A DNA stretch of 64,000 nucleotides from Beaufortia kweichowensis. Lineage: Eukaryota > Chordata > Actinopteri > Cypriniformes > Gastromyzontidae. The number at the start of each line of letters is the position of its first letter. Position 1 is the stretch's first letter. Both the position numbers and the translations under genes were made by a program. The DNA lies in the NCBI GenBank assembly GCA_019155185.1, contig CM032817.1, positions 5,020,034-5,084,033 on the forward strand, written 5' to 3'. The notes beneath the pieces were generated by a model. The model ran no database searches, was not told the DNA's origin, and worked only from the letters and a program-made list of their open reading frames with translations. This document shows positions 27,841 to 40,330 of this stretch, piece by piece.

Positions 27841-29640
27841 GATAGACACAAATTATAAAAGGCACATCAACTGTGTACTCGTATTACACGATGTCTGTGC
27901 AGTTTTTATGGTGAAAATAATAATAAATGACAGCCCTGCCCCTTTTGTTACCGTCACTTGCTTAACAAGCTTTACAGAAATTACCATAAAAACAACTAAA
28001 GATTATCATAAACAGTATTTTTTAATTATTTTTAAATAAATGGTAATGGTATAATGCATTTTCAAACTGAAAAACAGCAAATGCTTGGCACATTTATTTC
28101 AAGATTTGGAAAGCTTGTGTCACTATAATAAAAATACCCTGGCAGGGACATTTTGCACTATTTTCGGATAATTTCAGCACAAATTGATTTAAGGATAGGG
28201 TAGAGATGATTTAAAGCTTAGTAAAGGGTCTCCCTATAAAGTCCATTTGGTAATAAAGTTGTCCTGATGGCTTCATCAAAATCCCACCACATAAAAATTT
28301 ACTCCACTCAGCAGTCATCAGCTTCCTGATGCTTTACTGTATAATAGCACAATGGAGCGTCTCAAGCGGTCGGGCAGGTGAGTGTGCCAGCGTAACGCAG
28401 GCTGTGAGCTACATCACGGCCCATTTCTGTCTCATTCATCAAGAACACCGCAAGAGCCCCGGGCCGCATGCTCTGGAGCACTCTGGAGCGCGCTCAAAAA
28501 CAATATAGAACGGTGAACGTGACGCTGACATAACATACGGAGCCCATGCAAAATTTATGCAGGGAGAGGTCCCTTCCAGTGCTTTTCATTATCCCTTTCA
28601 AACATGAAAATACCATGACAGAAGCCAAGAAGTGTCTCTTTTCGCTAGGAGCAAAATGTGCAAATATTAAGAAAAGTGGTGTGAGAGAGAGAGAGAGAGG
28701 CGAGAGAGAGCAATGGTAATCCGAAACATGAAAGAGCGGTACGGTGACACAGATAAAATAAACTAACCACACAATTAGACCGAAGATTTTGGTTTCCTCT
28801 CTGTTATAAACAGAGAAAGGACATGGAGGACGGACATAATTACTCAATTCCTTCTTTTTAAAGTTTACATGGAACGTTAAATCCTTTTCCACCTCTTTTT
28901 TTGTAAAATCTCTTGGATCTCTTCAGTACAAATATTAAGGAAGCTCTGGGTAGTCTCTGTTGAAAAATTACACTTTAACATTAAACTAAGCCATGGAAAT
29001 ATCATACTGCATCCCATTCATAAATATGTATCCGACACTTAAATAGAAACTGGAATGCTCACTGTAGGTGAAATATAAAGGAAACAATAAATGGAAAGCA
29101 AGTCTGATGCAACCTTACGAGGCTTTTAAACATATTTTTTTATCCGTAGCCACATACGTTCTCCGTACATGTAAGAATAATTTCAACGGGCCAAGTGTTT
29201 AATAAAAACATGGCAACACAAGTGATACAACCGAGTGGCCAGTGTCCCACACACACCCAGAATGAACTCATATTTTAATCAGATGTGTGTCACAGTCTGG
29301 CAAAAAGCCATAAAGGCTGCTGGACATCCGTGACTTGACAGGTTTACAGTGGTAAAGGGATTATGGGACCATCAAACACCACATTACTACATTAGACCAC
29401 TTCATGGGCATTACAGTGCCACTTTCTTACTGTAAATTTCCTTACTGGGCTCTGGAGACGTGTACATATTCTTATGGGTGGGCCGCCTCTTTCTTTTTTA
29501 ATCGTGTGTTTTGTGTAATTTCACTGTGGAAACATTTGTTATAGAAGAAAATAGTGTGTAATTTTTAATAATTTCATCATTTCTTATTAAACGTTAGTAT
29601 TTATCCATGGCACACAATTAGTGGTGACTCCTGCGGCAAC
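27841..29640. other. Intergenic stretch with a small island and a GA tract
   Basis: A GC-richer block lies at about 28320-28500 and a short impure GA tract at about 28684-28710. A 132-codon minus frame (28494-28892) has no domain, includes the GA tract as Ser/Leu repeats, and is of a size expected by chance. No gene is supported. Confidence 0.35.
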
Positions 29641-29659
29641 CTGCACTACTATTGCAACA

Positions 29660-29715
29660 TTCAGAACACATTAGCAACCACCTGACAACGCCCTGGCAAC
29701 CACCCACAACCCCCT
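29660..29715. repeat. Short relative of the 42-bp minisatellite
   Basis: Three AGCAACCACC / GGCAACCACC words separated by about 22 bp, sharing the core of the array at 5196-5377. Confidence 0.5.
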
Positions 29716-30120
29716 TGCAAAAAAATATCAAAGTACACAGATTAGAACCTAAAGCTATTACCCAAGATACAAATTTTAATTTGGATTCAAACCATCAACC
29801 ATCTGATCCCTTTGGGCATGTTACTTAAGATCATCATTTCCACTGCAGGGCTCTTAGCACGCCAATCAAATTTGAGGTTGACTGAGGATCATCCCTCATT
29901 TTAAACTAAGCTGAACAAAACACACCACTTTATCTCTCTGCATGAGCACAAAAACACACACACATACACAAGTATAAGGGCTTATTATAACAGAGCACCA
30001 GGTGTCAGATCAATCTTCTGTTTATAAAGGCACGCATCACTGGCTTTTGCTAAGTGCCGATGATGTTTTTCTTCAGTTTGAGCGGGTCCCTAACAGAACA
30101 TGTCTCTCTCGCCTTCACAG

Positions 30121-30302
30121 GCTTGTCAATGACAGACGTGCAAAGCGGTGGGGAAACTCCGCACGTCTTCAGATAGGACTCCACCCGACTACCATGACCG
30201 AGCTCGGTCGGAGGGCGAGAGAGTCAACACTGCCCCCTCCTGCCTGCCAGGACAAACAAAGCATCAAGACAAGTTTAGACATGTCCCGAATGGACACACA
30301 AG
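30121..30302 (+). other. Candidate exon of an unknown transcript
   Basis: A good splice acceptor (pyrimidine tract TCTCTCTCGCCTTCACAG, ending at 30120) and a donor-like ACAAG/GTGGGT (GT at 30303-30304) frame 182 bp of raised GC with many CpGs. Two frames are open across it on the + strand. Neither translation resembles a protein family I know. It could be an exon of a long non-coding RNA or a regulatory island that mimics one. No partner exon was identified. Confidence 0.2.
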
Positions 30303-30330
30303 GTGGGTAACAAAAGAAAAACCAAGTACA

Positions 30331-31240
30331 CATGCTTACTCCATTATTGTATTTGGAACTGAGCCTGGTAATGTTTTTTAATCATTAACCTGTATTTGTT
30401 ATACCTGCGTGTACAAATGTTAAATGATACCTTGAATTCATGGTAAAGTCTTAAACAAACAGGGACCCTGAAAAGGCTTAACCGTGATAATGACTGAATA
30501 CAAAATACATAAAAAATGACAAGAAACTGAAGCCGCGAGCGAAAGTGAATTAACATATCCTTCAACTCTCAACATACTGTCAACAAGCAGCCTGGGAATG
30601 TTTCTTAAATGTACAAATGAAGGAAAATCTCCGTCCTGGTCCAAGCGTGTACACCCTTAATTGGATGTTATATTCCACCCTCTTCAATGCTTTTACATTT
30701 TCCCAAGTAAAGAAGCATTGCTATTGGTCAAGCATTGGCAAAGTTGGTGGACTTCAAAGCGTGTGACAAACCACAACAGGCAGTTTTATTATTTTGCTTT
30801 CTGTAAAGGAATATCACAAGTCTCAGATGTAATCTCATAACTTTGAATGTCTTGATAAAAGCCATGTGTGTTTAAAAATTGGGGCCCAATAATGAATATT
30901 TTGTTTTCATGTTATTTTAACCTCATCATTCGTACTTCTGTAGAACACAAAATATGACAAAACATCAAACGCTCTTTATGCATACAATAAAAAAGTGAAT
31001 AGTAAAAAAAGTGAATTCCGTCATTCTGTCAAACATCTCCTTTAGTGTATGTACAAATGATGTAAATAATGACAGAGTATTTAATTTCAGGTGATCCATT
31101 TAAATCCTTTTCTCTCTACACCAAAACCAGATTTAATCACATCAAGCTGATGGAAAAAAATCTAAGTGACATTCACCTCAAGCTACCTTTTTATAAAAGA
31201 AATACTCTTTATTTTATTTTTTATAAAAAATTGCTCATAT
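30331..31240. other. AT-rich intergenic sequence
   Basis: No supported gene. A possible MITE-interior fragment lies near 30925-31030 (CTTCTGTAGAACACAAAATA). Confidence 0.4.
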
Positions 31241-31570
31241 TTGGAAGCCTGTCTTGGCCGTCTTATATAACAGTACATGGACTCGGCGAATAAAAATTCC
31301 CTCCCATTTGTGGAGAGAAGGAGCCTCTTTCAAATGCTACTGTTTTATTGTGACAGAAGGAGTTCTCCATCGCCTTCCACCCAGTGCAGACCTGTTATTA
31401 TTTCAGCTGAGACCAATCAAAGTGCATCAAACAGACAGCGAAGGGCGTTGGATAGTGTACAGCCTTGGGACAATTGCAAACAGGGTCAGACAGTTTGAGT
31501 TTTTATTCACCAACTTGACTCCAGCTTTCTTATTAGAATTATTGGGTCAAATTGTGGGTGGGGATTCAAA
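31241..31570. promoter_or_regulatory. High-complexity non-coding island
   Basis: Balanced DNA with a 108-codon + frame (31254-31580) overlapped by another + frame. Neither has a domain or splice context. Words such as GACCAATCAAAGTGCATC (near 31410) suit transcription-factor binding. Candidate regulatory element. Confidence 0.25.
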
Positions 31571-31731
31571 ATTAAAATAAAATTATGAATTTATGTTGTA
31601 AATCCAGCTCTGAGTAAGCAGAAATAGGGTAGCATTAAAGGTTAAAATCCCTTACTCAACCGGTTATGAAGCTCACAACATGCTTACGAGGCAACAATGA
31701 GCGAAACTGTTATTTATTGTGTTTTTAATCC

Positions 31732-31977
31732 GTTAACTGTCACCGTTTTACAGGTGGAACACTTCACACAGTTGAATCTAATCATGACAAACTATATATT
31801 GATGGAAAGGTCTAAGATTTAAGACAAATTCATAACAATAGACATAAACAAAAAATATTAATAATAAAATGCTACTGATAATGTTATTTAAAAAAAAAAA
31901 GTATCTAATATTTAATACCTGTAGTTCACATTTTCATGTGTATGCTCAATATGTGCAGTGACATTTATCAGGTTAAC
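31732..31977 (-). repeat. Best-bounded copy of the dispersed repeat, MITE-like
   Basis: Runs from GTTAACTGTCACCG to the reverse complement of GTTAACCTGATAAATGTCAC, giving 246 bp with imperfect terminal inverted repeats sharing GTTAAC and TGTCAC. The interior words are the reverse complements of those at 10515-10790 and 22525-22800. Short imperfect terminal repeats and the absence of coding sequence suggest a MITE. I could not identify a target-site duplication, so the superfamily is open. Confidence 0.75.
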
Positions 31978-31989
31978 TATGTTTAACAC

Positions 31990-32340
31990 TCGCAATAACA
32001 AACTTTGCCACGCCACCAGTCATGCCTAGAAGCCCAAGCATTTGCTTATTCATTAATAAGTGCAAAACATGCAGCTAGCGTGCACTACAGCAAATTCCGT
32101 TAAAGATTTCATGAGCGTCAAACTTGTAACGTGATCTTCCATTGTCCAGCCCAGCAGCCTGAGAGCGCTGCAGCGTGCCCAGCGTGCTACGGTTAACCGC
32201 AAGGCTCCAGGCCAGACTCCCACTTTCTCTCCCAACTTCATCCATCTCCATTAATTGCAATGTTCTGCGAAGAGCCTCAGATTCATTCCTCCTTGCATTT
32301 CTGATAATGACAACTTAAGGGGTGCTTTCAGAATTGATTA
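31990..32340. promoter_or_regulatory. High-complexity non-coding island
   Basis: Raised GC at 32120-32230 and homeodomain-type words (TTCATTAATAAG near 32050, CCATTAATTGC near 32250). Two short minus frames overlap and are unsupported. Candidate enhancer by composition. Confidence 0.25.
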
Positions 32341-33440
32341 CTGTTAACTTCCCATCCAACAATCCAACAGCTGACATTCACACTGCAGCAAATCTGGAAT
32401 CCAGTGTAGGATCTAGTCTGTACGGCCTGCTAAAATGAAGTCCATCAGGCTCTTTTCTTCTTTGGTTGCTTTGTACTTCAGTGCCAGATGATGGAAATTT
32501 GGGCAAGCACTTTAGGGGGTGTCTTCTTCAACATCCTGCTTTGATGGATGGAGCTGCATCACCTCAAAGTTTAGTCACTGAAAAATCAACTTGCTCACTT
32601 ATATGTTGTATATCCAAACCAGCATGACTTTCTTTTTTCTTTGGAAAACAAAAAAGGATAATTTAATGAATACTCTGTTGGGTAAATTGAATACATCATG
32701 ACTTGGGTAACCAGATCTTGTAGATGCCTGTTTGTTGTATGGTTTATATTTAAGAAATTTCACCGTGCAGCAGCGACTGTACTCTCGTAAAGTCTTGTTT
32801 GTTTAATCAATGTTCTCAGCATGACTTTGTTGCAGGAATTAAAGATGATGAGAGGTGGTTTGAGTCCTTCGCCAAGATAAACTCAGGATGAAGGTTGCAA
32901 GTTGATCACAAGGTCACAAGTAAACTAAAAAGGCTTCTCATTCCCACCAGTTGATATCCATGTCCTATCCAAAGACATTCCAGAATCCCATCTAGTGGAA
33001 TTAACTGCAGGATTTTCAATCCAATAAATTACAGGTCTGGAAGGCTGACTTGGTAAAGTCCAGCTGGGTTGTCTGGCCTTCACAATCACTCATAATAGCT
33101 GCATTCATAATAGATGGCAGAGAGAAAACAGCCATTGACCAGATGCTGGTGATGACCGAAGTAAAGCAGGGTGGACATGGTCCTTTCACTGATGCATGTT
33201 CTCTTCCTCCTCTTCCCCTCCAACACCCCCTAAATAGTGCATGAGGCTTCCCATAAACCAGAAGCTCACCTCAGCTAGCAGATGGCACAAACAGGCATAC
33301 TGACACAGATGCAATTATTCCAGCGTGTCCTTTGTCTCGCAAGCAGCTGCACAAACACGGAGCATGCAGAAATGTATGCCATGCAACTCAAACTGAGTAA
33401 GAGCTAGACGGACGAAAATGACAATGGGTTAAACATATTT
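32341..33440. other. Unremarkable intergenic sequence
   Basis: No gene, repeat or site recognisable. A 64-codon + frame at 33050 has no domain. Confidence 0.4.
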
Positions 33441-33540
33441 AAAGGGAAGGTTCACTCAAACATGAACATTACTTGTTCTTATGTAGATCCAAACTTGTAT
33501 GACTTCCTTCTGTGGATGAAACGAATGAAAAATTATGAAT
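33441..33540 (+). repeat. Fragment of the palindromic TTAA MITE
   Basis: TTTAAAGGGAAGGTTCACTC followed by AACTTGTATGACTTCCTTCT matches the left end and left arm of the intact element at 45154-45482, with many substitutions. The right arm is missing. Confidence 0.6.
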
Positions 33541-33554
33541 AATTGTATAAGTGT

Positions 33555-33810
33555 ATTACATAACTGATAACTGTCACTGCACATACTGAGCATACACATG
33601 AAAATGCACAAAATTTTAGATATTAAAATATATATTTTTAAATGCCTAAAATTCAAAAGATGCAACTAAAATTGTAGATGTTTAAAAGGTATCTTTTTAG
33701 GTATTATTATTATTATTTATTTATTTATTAAAAACATCCATTAACATTTTGTATGCATGAATATTTATATATAAATATTTGTTAAATATTAATTTTAGAG
33801 TCTTAGACAA
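33555..33810 (+). repeat. Decayed copy of the dispersed repeat
   Basis: CTGATAACTGTCACTGC and GAGCATACACATGAAAATGC are intact at the start. The middle carries an inserted ATT/TTTA-rich stretch near 33700-33730, and the right part is largely lost apart from a TTAGAGTCTTAGAC word. Confidence 0.65.
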
Positions 33811-34130
33811 AAGAAACAGTCATACAGGTTTTCAGTGACATGAATGTGAGATTTTAACAAACTATTCAGTAAATTCAGTTTGGTGTTTTGTGACGCTAGA
33901 TGACAGATCCTTTTGGCCTCATAAGCATATCTACCTCTTTAATCGTACCGAAAGGCACAGGCCAAAGTAAGGACAACAAACAGGAAATTACAGGGAAAAC
34001 TTTCCATCAATCTAAATCAATCAAATGACACAGTCATTACATGCTTTCCTAATCAAAACCAGATTTTTTTAAATCACTCCTGATATCAGAACAATATTAC
34101 TTGGCCAGATCGAAGGACAAAAGGCTTTAG

Positions 34131-34640
34131 AAATGTAAACCGCCTGCGATATTATCGCTGCAATAACACGCGCATTTATTTCAATAACTATTTAGTGACA
34201 CTCGGCTGACAAGCAGGTTGAGTTTCCATGACAGAGAAATCCAGGCAGCGAGCTCTGTTTCTGTTTACGACTTGGCTCGAGAAGTTTAAATCCCTGTCAA
34301 ACAAAACATTCTTTTTTTCTTTTAGTCTTTTAATGCTGCTTTTGCAGAAAATTAATTATAGTATCCACCTCGTCAGGGTACGGTGAGGGCATTTTTCCCC
34401 GCACCGCTTTCCATAACAACACTCTCTTGGGAATACTCCGGGGTGGAGGAGTTTTCATTTGGCATGAATTCATTTGAGGAAAAAGCTGGATCTCCTCCAA
34501 AGACAATATTTGTCAGAGAAGCCTCAATTCAGACTTAACAGTGTTTATTAAAGCGGGAGCTGCTGTACTGCTTTTTCTTTCTCTGATCTGTATGTGCTTT
34601 GATTCAGTTTCAGAATGAATCAGAGAGTCGCTCTTTTTCG
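34131..34640. promoter_or_regulatory. High-complexity non-coding island
   Basis: Balanced, non-repetitive sequence between AT-rich flanks, with words such as AAAATTAATTATAG (near 34350) and a CpG-containing core at about 34370-34450. No coding frame. Candidate conserved non-coding element. Confidence 0.25.
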
Positions 34641-34795
34641 CTTGCTCTGCAGTCTCTTTCAAGTTCGTCGTAAACAACCGATCAAAGGGGTTGCGTTTTA
34701 ATCAGACACAACAGATGTACTGTGTCAAGTCGGATGACCGTGGGAGTGTCACGATTGATCGTTCTGAGGAATACTAATCTAATCAAGTGGTGATG

Positions 34796-34942
34796 CATGT
34801 TTGTTTATGTTTATTGTTATAAAAAATTGCCAAGTATTTATTCTCAAGTCTTATACATTTCCATCAATACATAGTTTGTCATAGGAAATATTAAAGTGAG
34901 TAGTGAAATAACCAAAGTGAGTAACGGCAACGGTTAACAGGA
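34796..34942 (+). repeat. Right half of the dispersed repeat
   Basis: Contains TTTATGTTTATTGTTATAAA, CCATCAATACATAGTTTGTC and ends near GGCAACGGTTAAC. That end matches the inverted start of the 31732-31977 copy. The left half is absent. Confidence 0.7.
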
Positions 34943-35270
34943 AGTGCTGGCATGAACGGACCTAATCTTCTCGCGTTGGATCTTCAGCTGTCTAACAGAA
35001 CAAGTTTTATTGTTGCGTTGACAAATGTTTTAATTAAAATGGCTGCAGGAAGAGTTGGAAGTTAAAGCTGTACTAAAAAACTGACCTGAGGACAGCCTGA
35101 AGCCTAAAACGTTTACATGCTCTGCAAACAGAAACCATCAGCCCACAGCTCGGAGGGTCAGAGTAGATTCAAAGTCATTTGATTGGGTAAGAAGTAACCA
35201 TGGAAAACTTAAATAACCACAGAGACCGTTCAGATACTTGACCTGGGCTGTCAACATCTAACGTCTCTTT

Positions 35271-35830
35271 TACACTAGAACCTGCTAAGATCTTACACAC
35301 TTGGCGTAAGTGCCTCTTCCTCAGTCACGGTATATAACTGGAACACCGGCACCTGCAGAGCTCAGCTGGAGGAGGAACAGATACGACTACACGCTGAAAA
35401 CTATATCTAGGTCAACAATACTGCACTGAACACACTTCCCCAAACAAACACGACTGCTCAGGAAACGCCCCTTTTCATACAAAACACAAAGCCTAGTATT
35501 CACGCACATTGTGTCTGCTGCACGTTAGGCCACAAGCGCGCACGGGTGTGTCTCGCTCCAAGCCGGTATGTTTACTTCATACGGTACACGTGTCTGTTGT
35601 GTGCGTGTGCAGCGAGGAAAGGCGTGCGTAGTGCTGTATTTACAGTAGAGCCTTTTCATGAGATCATACGCGCGCACACAAACACGCCCTCGTGCGCAAA
35701 GCTGTCGGATTAGGCGACTTGTTTGTAGTGTCGTGTTGCAGATTCGGCCGCGCGTCTTGAGGGAAGACTGACATGTGCACTTATCTTCTGGAGGGGTTAC
35801 GAGGTCATTGCATGCTTTCTGTGTGAGCTG
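35271..35830. promoter_or_regulatory. CpG-dense island with a TATA-like word
   Basis: GTATATAACTGG at 35330 is followed by GC-rich sequence, and 35510-35760 carries one of the densest CpG groups in the desert (CGCGCACG, GGCCGCGCG). It could be a promoter of an unannotated transcript. No coding frame of note follows on either strand. Confidence 0.25.
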
Positions 35831-35969
35831 TCAGTCACGTTCTTACGCTAACCACAGTAAACACATGTCCTGAGTGTTCAACATAAGCCTCCAAGTCAAA
35901 AGAGACATATTGACCTGACTGCACAGAAAAATGCTTCCTTGAGGAATAATGAGGAATATTATCAAATTT

Positions 35970-36052
35970 ATTAAAATAATAACATTAACTTTTTTATTTC
36001 TTTAGTTTATGTTTATTTGTTATATTCTTGAGTCTTAGACCTTTGCCTTGTA
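35970..36052 (+). repeat. Fragment of the dispersed repeat
   Basis: AACATTAAC, TAGTTTATGTTTAT and CTTGAGTCTTAGACC occur in the family order. Both ends are missing. Confidence 0.5.
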
Positions 36053-38860
36053 AGTGCAAAATTAAATATTTTTTAAACTGTAAATCCTATAAACATAAAA
36101 GCTCAGAGTTTACACTTTGAAAATATAAGTCAAGTTTGTATCAAACCCAGAATATTTCGTAGACTAGTAACAGGTTTTGCTAGTCAAAAAGGGGACAAAA
36201 AAATTAGCAAAACCACAAAAGTAAAGCAACAAATTACAGTGCATGTCAGCCTACAACGCTCAAACCGGTTCCCAATCGAAGCGACAAATCTAACTGTGTG
36301 CTTTAAACAGACCTTGTGAAGGCTGTTCTGTATTTAAAGATATAGCAGATATAATTCAATTCTCGTTCAGAACATTAAAGCTTCACTCGAGCATTTCATT
36401 GGCCGCTCAGCAGCAAACACAAACCAGACAAAGCTAAGTGAGGTGAAACAGGAACTTCGATTTGACCTATTTCACAGAGTTCATTTCCTGTTTTGCCCAC
36501 TCGCAGAGAGAGACGCGTGAAACGAGACACCAAAACACTGGCAATGATTGTGGCCACAGAGAGCGGATGTCACAGCAAGCATATAATAAATGCCAATAAG
36601 ACGACGCGGTCCCAAACAATAGCTGTGAGCATAACACAGACAGGTTCGGCGTGTATTTCAATGCACGCAAATCCTGTGCTTTTATTTGGAGATCAAAGCT
36701 GACCTGTACAGTATATGTTCCTGTTTAAAGTTTAGTAAATGTGCACGTGCTAAATAAACTAACGTGCTGCCCTGGCAGGAAAACAGTGAATTTGAGTCAG
36801 CTTTTATTTATCCTCACCTACGGTATCTGTTTCTGACCCAACTGTGTTGCATTAATGGGCTGAAATGATCTGTGTTGCGTTAATAGAAAATGAATGAAAG
36901 GCTTTTTAAAGATGTCGTTCCGGTACATTGCCTTTCAGGAAACGGTTGATTTCAAAACCCATTCGGATAGAAACAGAGACAGAAACACGCATTACATTTC
37001 TTTCTTTCAAATGCATACCTTAACGCACAGTTAATGACCGGGATATCTATTAAATTAAACACCTCTTTACTCTTAAAAAACACCTCTTTTCCATGGGTTG
37101 AGAGTTTTAGCTGCTGTCTGCTTTGATTTAACAAAACTTTACTTAGCATCTGATTTTAAAGCATCTGAACATCAATAAAATTCTGTGGTTCTAAGCGTAT
37201 TGTTATTTTGAAACGCTAACCATCTTTAATTCATTTTTTGTTTACTTTGGCTCGTCTCCTTTGTGTTAACATACTACAAGAGCCTCAGAGGGGGGCGTAA
37301 CTCATAGCTTTATCGCCTCTCGTTACTTCAAATGTCATAACAGGGGTGGGATGTTTAAAGGCAGGACTTTAAGAGCTCTCGCTGCACAGAATGACTCACA
37401 GAATATTCACAACACCTCTTCCTCAAAGGCAATTTTAGTTCAGCTCCAAACAGAATCAATGCCATTCTATGAAAAAACTAAATAATTAGACCGATTAAAG
37501 AGCTGTGATTTGGTAAAGTTTGCCTGGTGAGGGGAGTTAAGGGGTCCATTGGCCAGTAAGAACCCATTATGCCCAGTTCAATGTGTTTAGCAGATACTGC
37601 AGATTTAGAGGTCAGAGGATTTTATGAGGTTTTAGACATTGTGAGTGTTTTTAGTGTTCTAAATAGCACCTGTGAAATACAAGATGTTTATCAATGTCAT
37701 CTGAATGAGAGCTGACTCATATTTTGCTCGTGTGGCACAACTTAGTGGCCACACTAACCTGGCAACGATCTAAAGCTAAATAGCTTCTCCACATGCACCA
37801 AATTACAAGGGAACAATGAAAAGCACTAAAATTGAGATTTTGATTGTTTTAGACTACTATATACAGTAGACTACTTATTGTTATTCTAACCTACAGACAT
37901 TTATTGTTAAAAACATTTGTAACATTCAGAAATATATAGTGTTTTTTAATATATACTGTTTTAAAAAAAAAAAAGTTGAACTGAAATATTTAACACAGAT
38001 ATCTAAATCTTACATCATGGATTCGACAAGCACACCCTGGTAATCTATATAACCCCAGCATAATATGAGAATCATGTGTGCTTCAATTGAAGCAAATAAA
38101 TTAAACCTTTAGTATAAAGGAGGTTTTGCTTATTTGATTTGTGACAGAAAAAGCATCACACCCTAAACATTTCTTCCTTTTACAAAATATAACTCTTTTA
38201 AATACTAATTTTTTATGCTTCCGGGTTTAAATTAGACTTTAAATTCCAGTGTGGTCTCAGACATTTGCACTGTACACTCTTCTGTGTTAAATGTATTGTT
38301 ATTGAGGTATGGGTGTTTACTACAGCTGTGTAGGTTAATGGTCACCTACAGGTCAAAGGTCATATCTACTAAAAGCCAAGACGGCCTAATGCTCACAGAT
38401 GTCTGACAGCAGCTACACACACACATAAACGCACAGTTTCCCGCAAGAGAAATGCGTTACACCTCTTTAAGCCAGCTGGCACCTCCCTTCCCGGTGTGAG
38501 AAATGAGGCATTATCTCACCCTTGTGAACTTATGGCTGCCTCATGCTTCATACTTAAACACAGGTCTATAAACTACATCTCTTCTACAGAGACTTTATGT
38601 TGTATAAACAGATCCCAAAAAACGACAGTATCTCCACACTACACACACTAAAATAATTGCAAATAAAATGGTGTACGGCAACTTTCCCAAAAGAGTTGTA
38701 ACGGCAGTTACTGTTGACATTTTTAAAATAAGATTTTGCTCCTTCTGCTCATTCCTTGGCCGAATAACAATGCCTCCGGTTATTAAATCAAAACACAGAG
38801 TTCATGGAGTCAGTGAATCAAATCATGCATGCATTTTAAAGAAGACCCATTGAATTATAT
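36053..38860. other. Long intergenic stretch, no gene seen
   Basis: AT-rich sequence with mixed blocks near 36390-36720 and 37240-37480. Short overlapping frames occur on both strands (for example 36467-36702) without domains. A short CA-like run is near 38415. Confidence 0.4.
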
Positions 38861-39620
38861 CAGACGGTCCAGTGTAGCGCAAGCGCTCCCTTGTGGCAAT
38901 TACAAAGCTCAGAAAAATGCTCATGATATTTCATCATTTTGACACTTTTGGACACAAGTTGCAGAGGCACACGTGATTTGTTTTACTGATATTAGACAGA
39001 AGCAGTTTCCGTGGAAAGCGAGGATCGAGTCTCGGGGCTAAAGAAGGTACCTTTAATTTGTAATTACCCTTAAAAATGCACAGCTGGATTTAATGGCAGT
39101 AAAACAGCAGCAACAGGTGTGTGTGCTGTTCAGGTCTGCTTCCAAGTCAGCCCACACAATCGCGCACAACCATAAAGTTGGTGCTTAGGTAAGGTGAACG
39201 CACACCTCGAGATCATACGTAGCTTAGTTACAGCGTAATCACAGCAGCTGGCAAGTGATGCAAATCCGTTTAAGCGGTTTCTTTAGACTGTAGACTAAAC
39301 AAACAGACTACTAGCCTCACACAGACAAATACCAGTGTCAAAAGAAGCCGTGGATGTGACTGGGCTTCCTCAGTGGAAACTCAACCCAGCGGGAATGAGC
39401 TGACAGAACTGGAAGCCGGCAAAGGAGATGGCGTGTTTGCACAAGTGTTTCGACCTGGCCGCGCGCCGGACATTTTTCTGAATGAAAGAAGGTGACTTTA
39501 AAATCGCACCTCCCTCTATGGACCTCTGATGCACCGCTTCCAAAAACCACAGAATGTTCCGACGGTCTGCCTCACCCTTCAGAAATCCCTCCAAAAAACA
39601 CACGGCTTACAGGTGCATCT
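38861..39620. promoter_or_regulatory. High-complexity island with a weak CTCF-like core
   Basis: GC is raised at 39340-39600, where two overlapping minus-strand frames (70 and 77 codons) have no domain. At 38884-38895 the minus strand reads CCACAAGGGAGC, matching the CTCF core at 10 of 12 positions. Candidate regulatory DNA. Confidence 0.22.
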
Positions 39621-40020
39621 GTGACGAGCTTCGCCAGTGGAATGATTTTGATCATTGTGAAGTCTTATTAGTTTTTCAGACCGGTGGAAACATTCCTGTG
39701 TTTTCCATATCTTAAAAGAATAAATCCACATGATGAGAACGATCCCGCACGCATACATAAATCAGCCTAAATTACACTGAAGTAAGTATAAGCGGTGCAT
39801 AAACTATCAAGGACTTTGACATTTTAGTCTGTGCTGCCAAGGATTGATTTTTTTGTCATTTTGGGGTTACAAATAGAACAATTTCCTACATCTGTTTTCA
39901 CACTTACATACTTTATTTTAGAACGAGATTATTAGGCCTTAGAACAATGAGGACGGATCATCCCATGCTTTTGTAACAGATACTTATCTTAAGGATATTT
40001 TAACGAAATGAAGGTAACCT
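39621..40020. other. AT-rich intergenic sequence
   Basis: Nothing recognisable. Confidence 0.4.
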
Positions 40021-40330
40021 GATAGTTCCCTGGTTAAAGTCACAAACATTCACCACCTGCTGAGGTTTGGGAGAGGGGCTGCCGGCCGAGCCTTGGTGGA
40101 AATCAATCAGCAGGCTAGTTCAGATGAGGACACTGGCAAACGCTCTTCAGGAGCTCGCGTGTTGAGAGGCCTGGCGTGAACTGTGGAACCCAAGATCCCT
40201 GCCAGCCCTCTCCATAACTAAAGCTGATTTAAACCGAGCGCCTAGAACGGGATTAGGTTTCATCCGCTGTCATGCATTTTCACAGTCATGTTTTGAATCC
40301 TGCGGCACTCTTTGATTTGGCCAAAAAAGG
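40021..40330. promoter_or_regulatory. High-complexity non-coding island
   Basis: About 300 bp of GC-richer, non-repetitive sequence with no supported frame, set between AT-rich stretches. Candidate regulatory DNA. Confidence 0.22.

Noticed and set aside
28494..28892. 132-codon minus-strand frame
   Set aside because: It contains a translated GA tract, has no known domain, and is of chance length.
29281..29320. AAAAAGCCATAAA resembling part of the miR-135 complement
   Set aside because: Only a short internal match; no full mature sequence and no hairpin partner arm was found.
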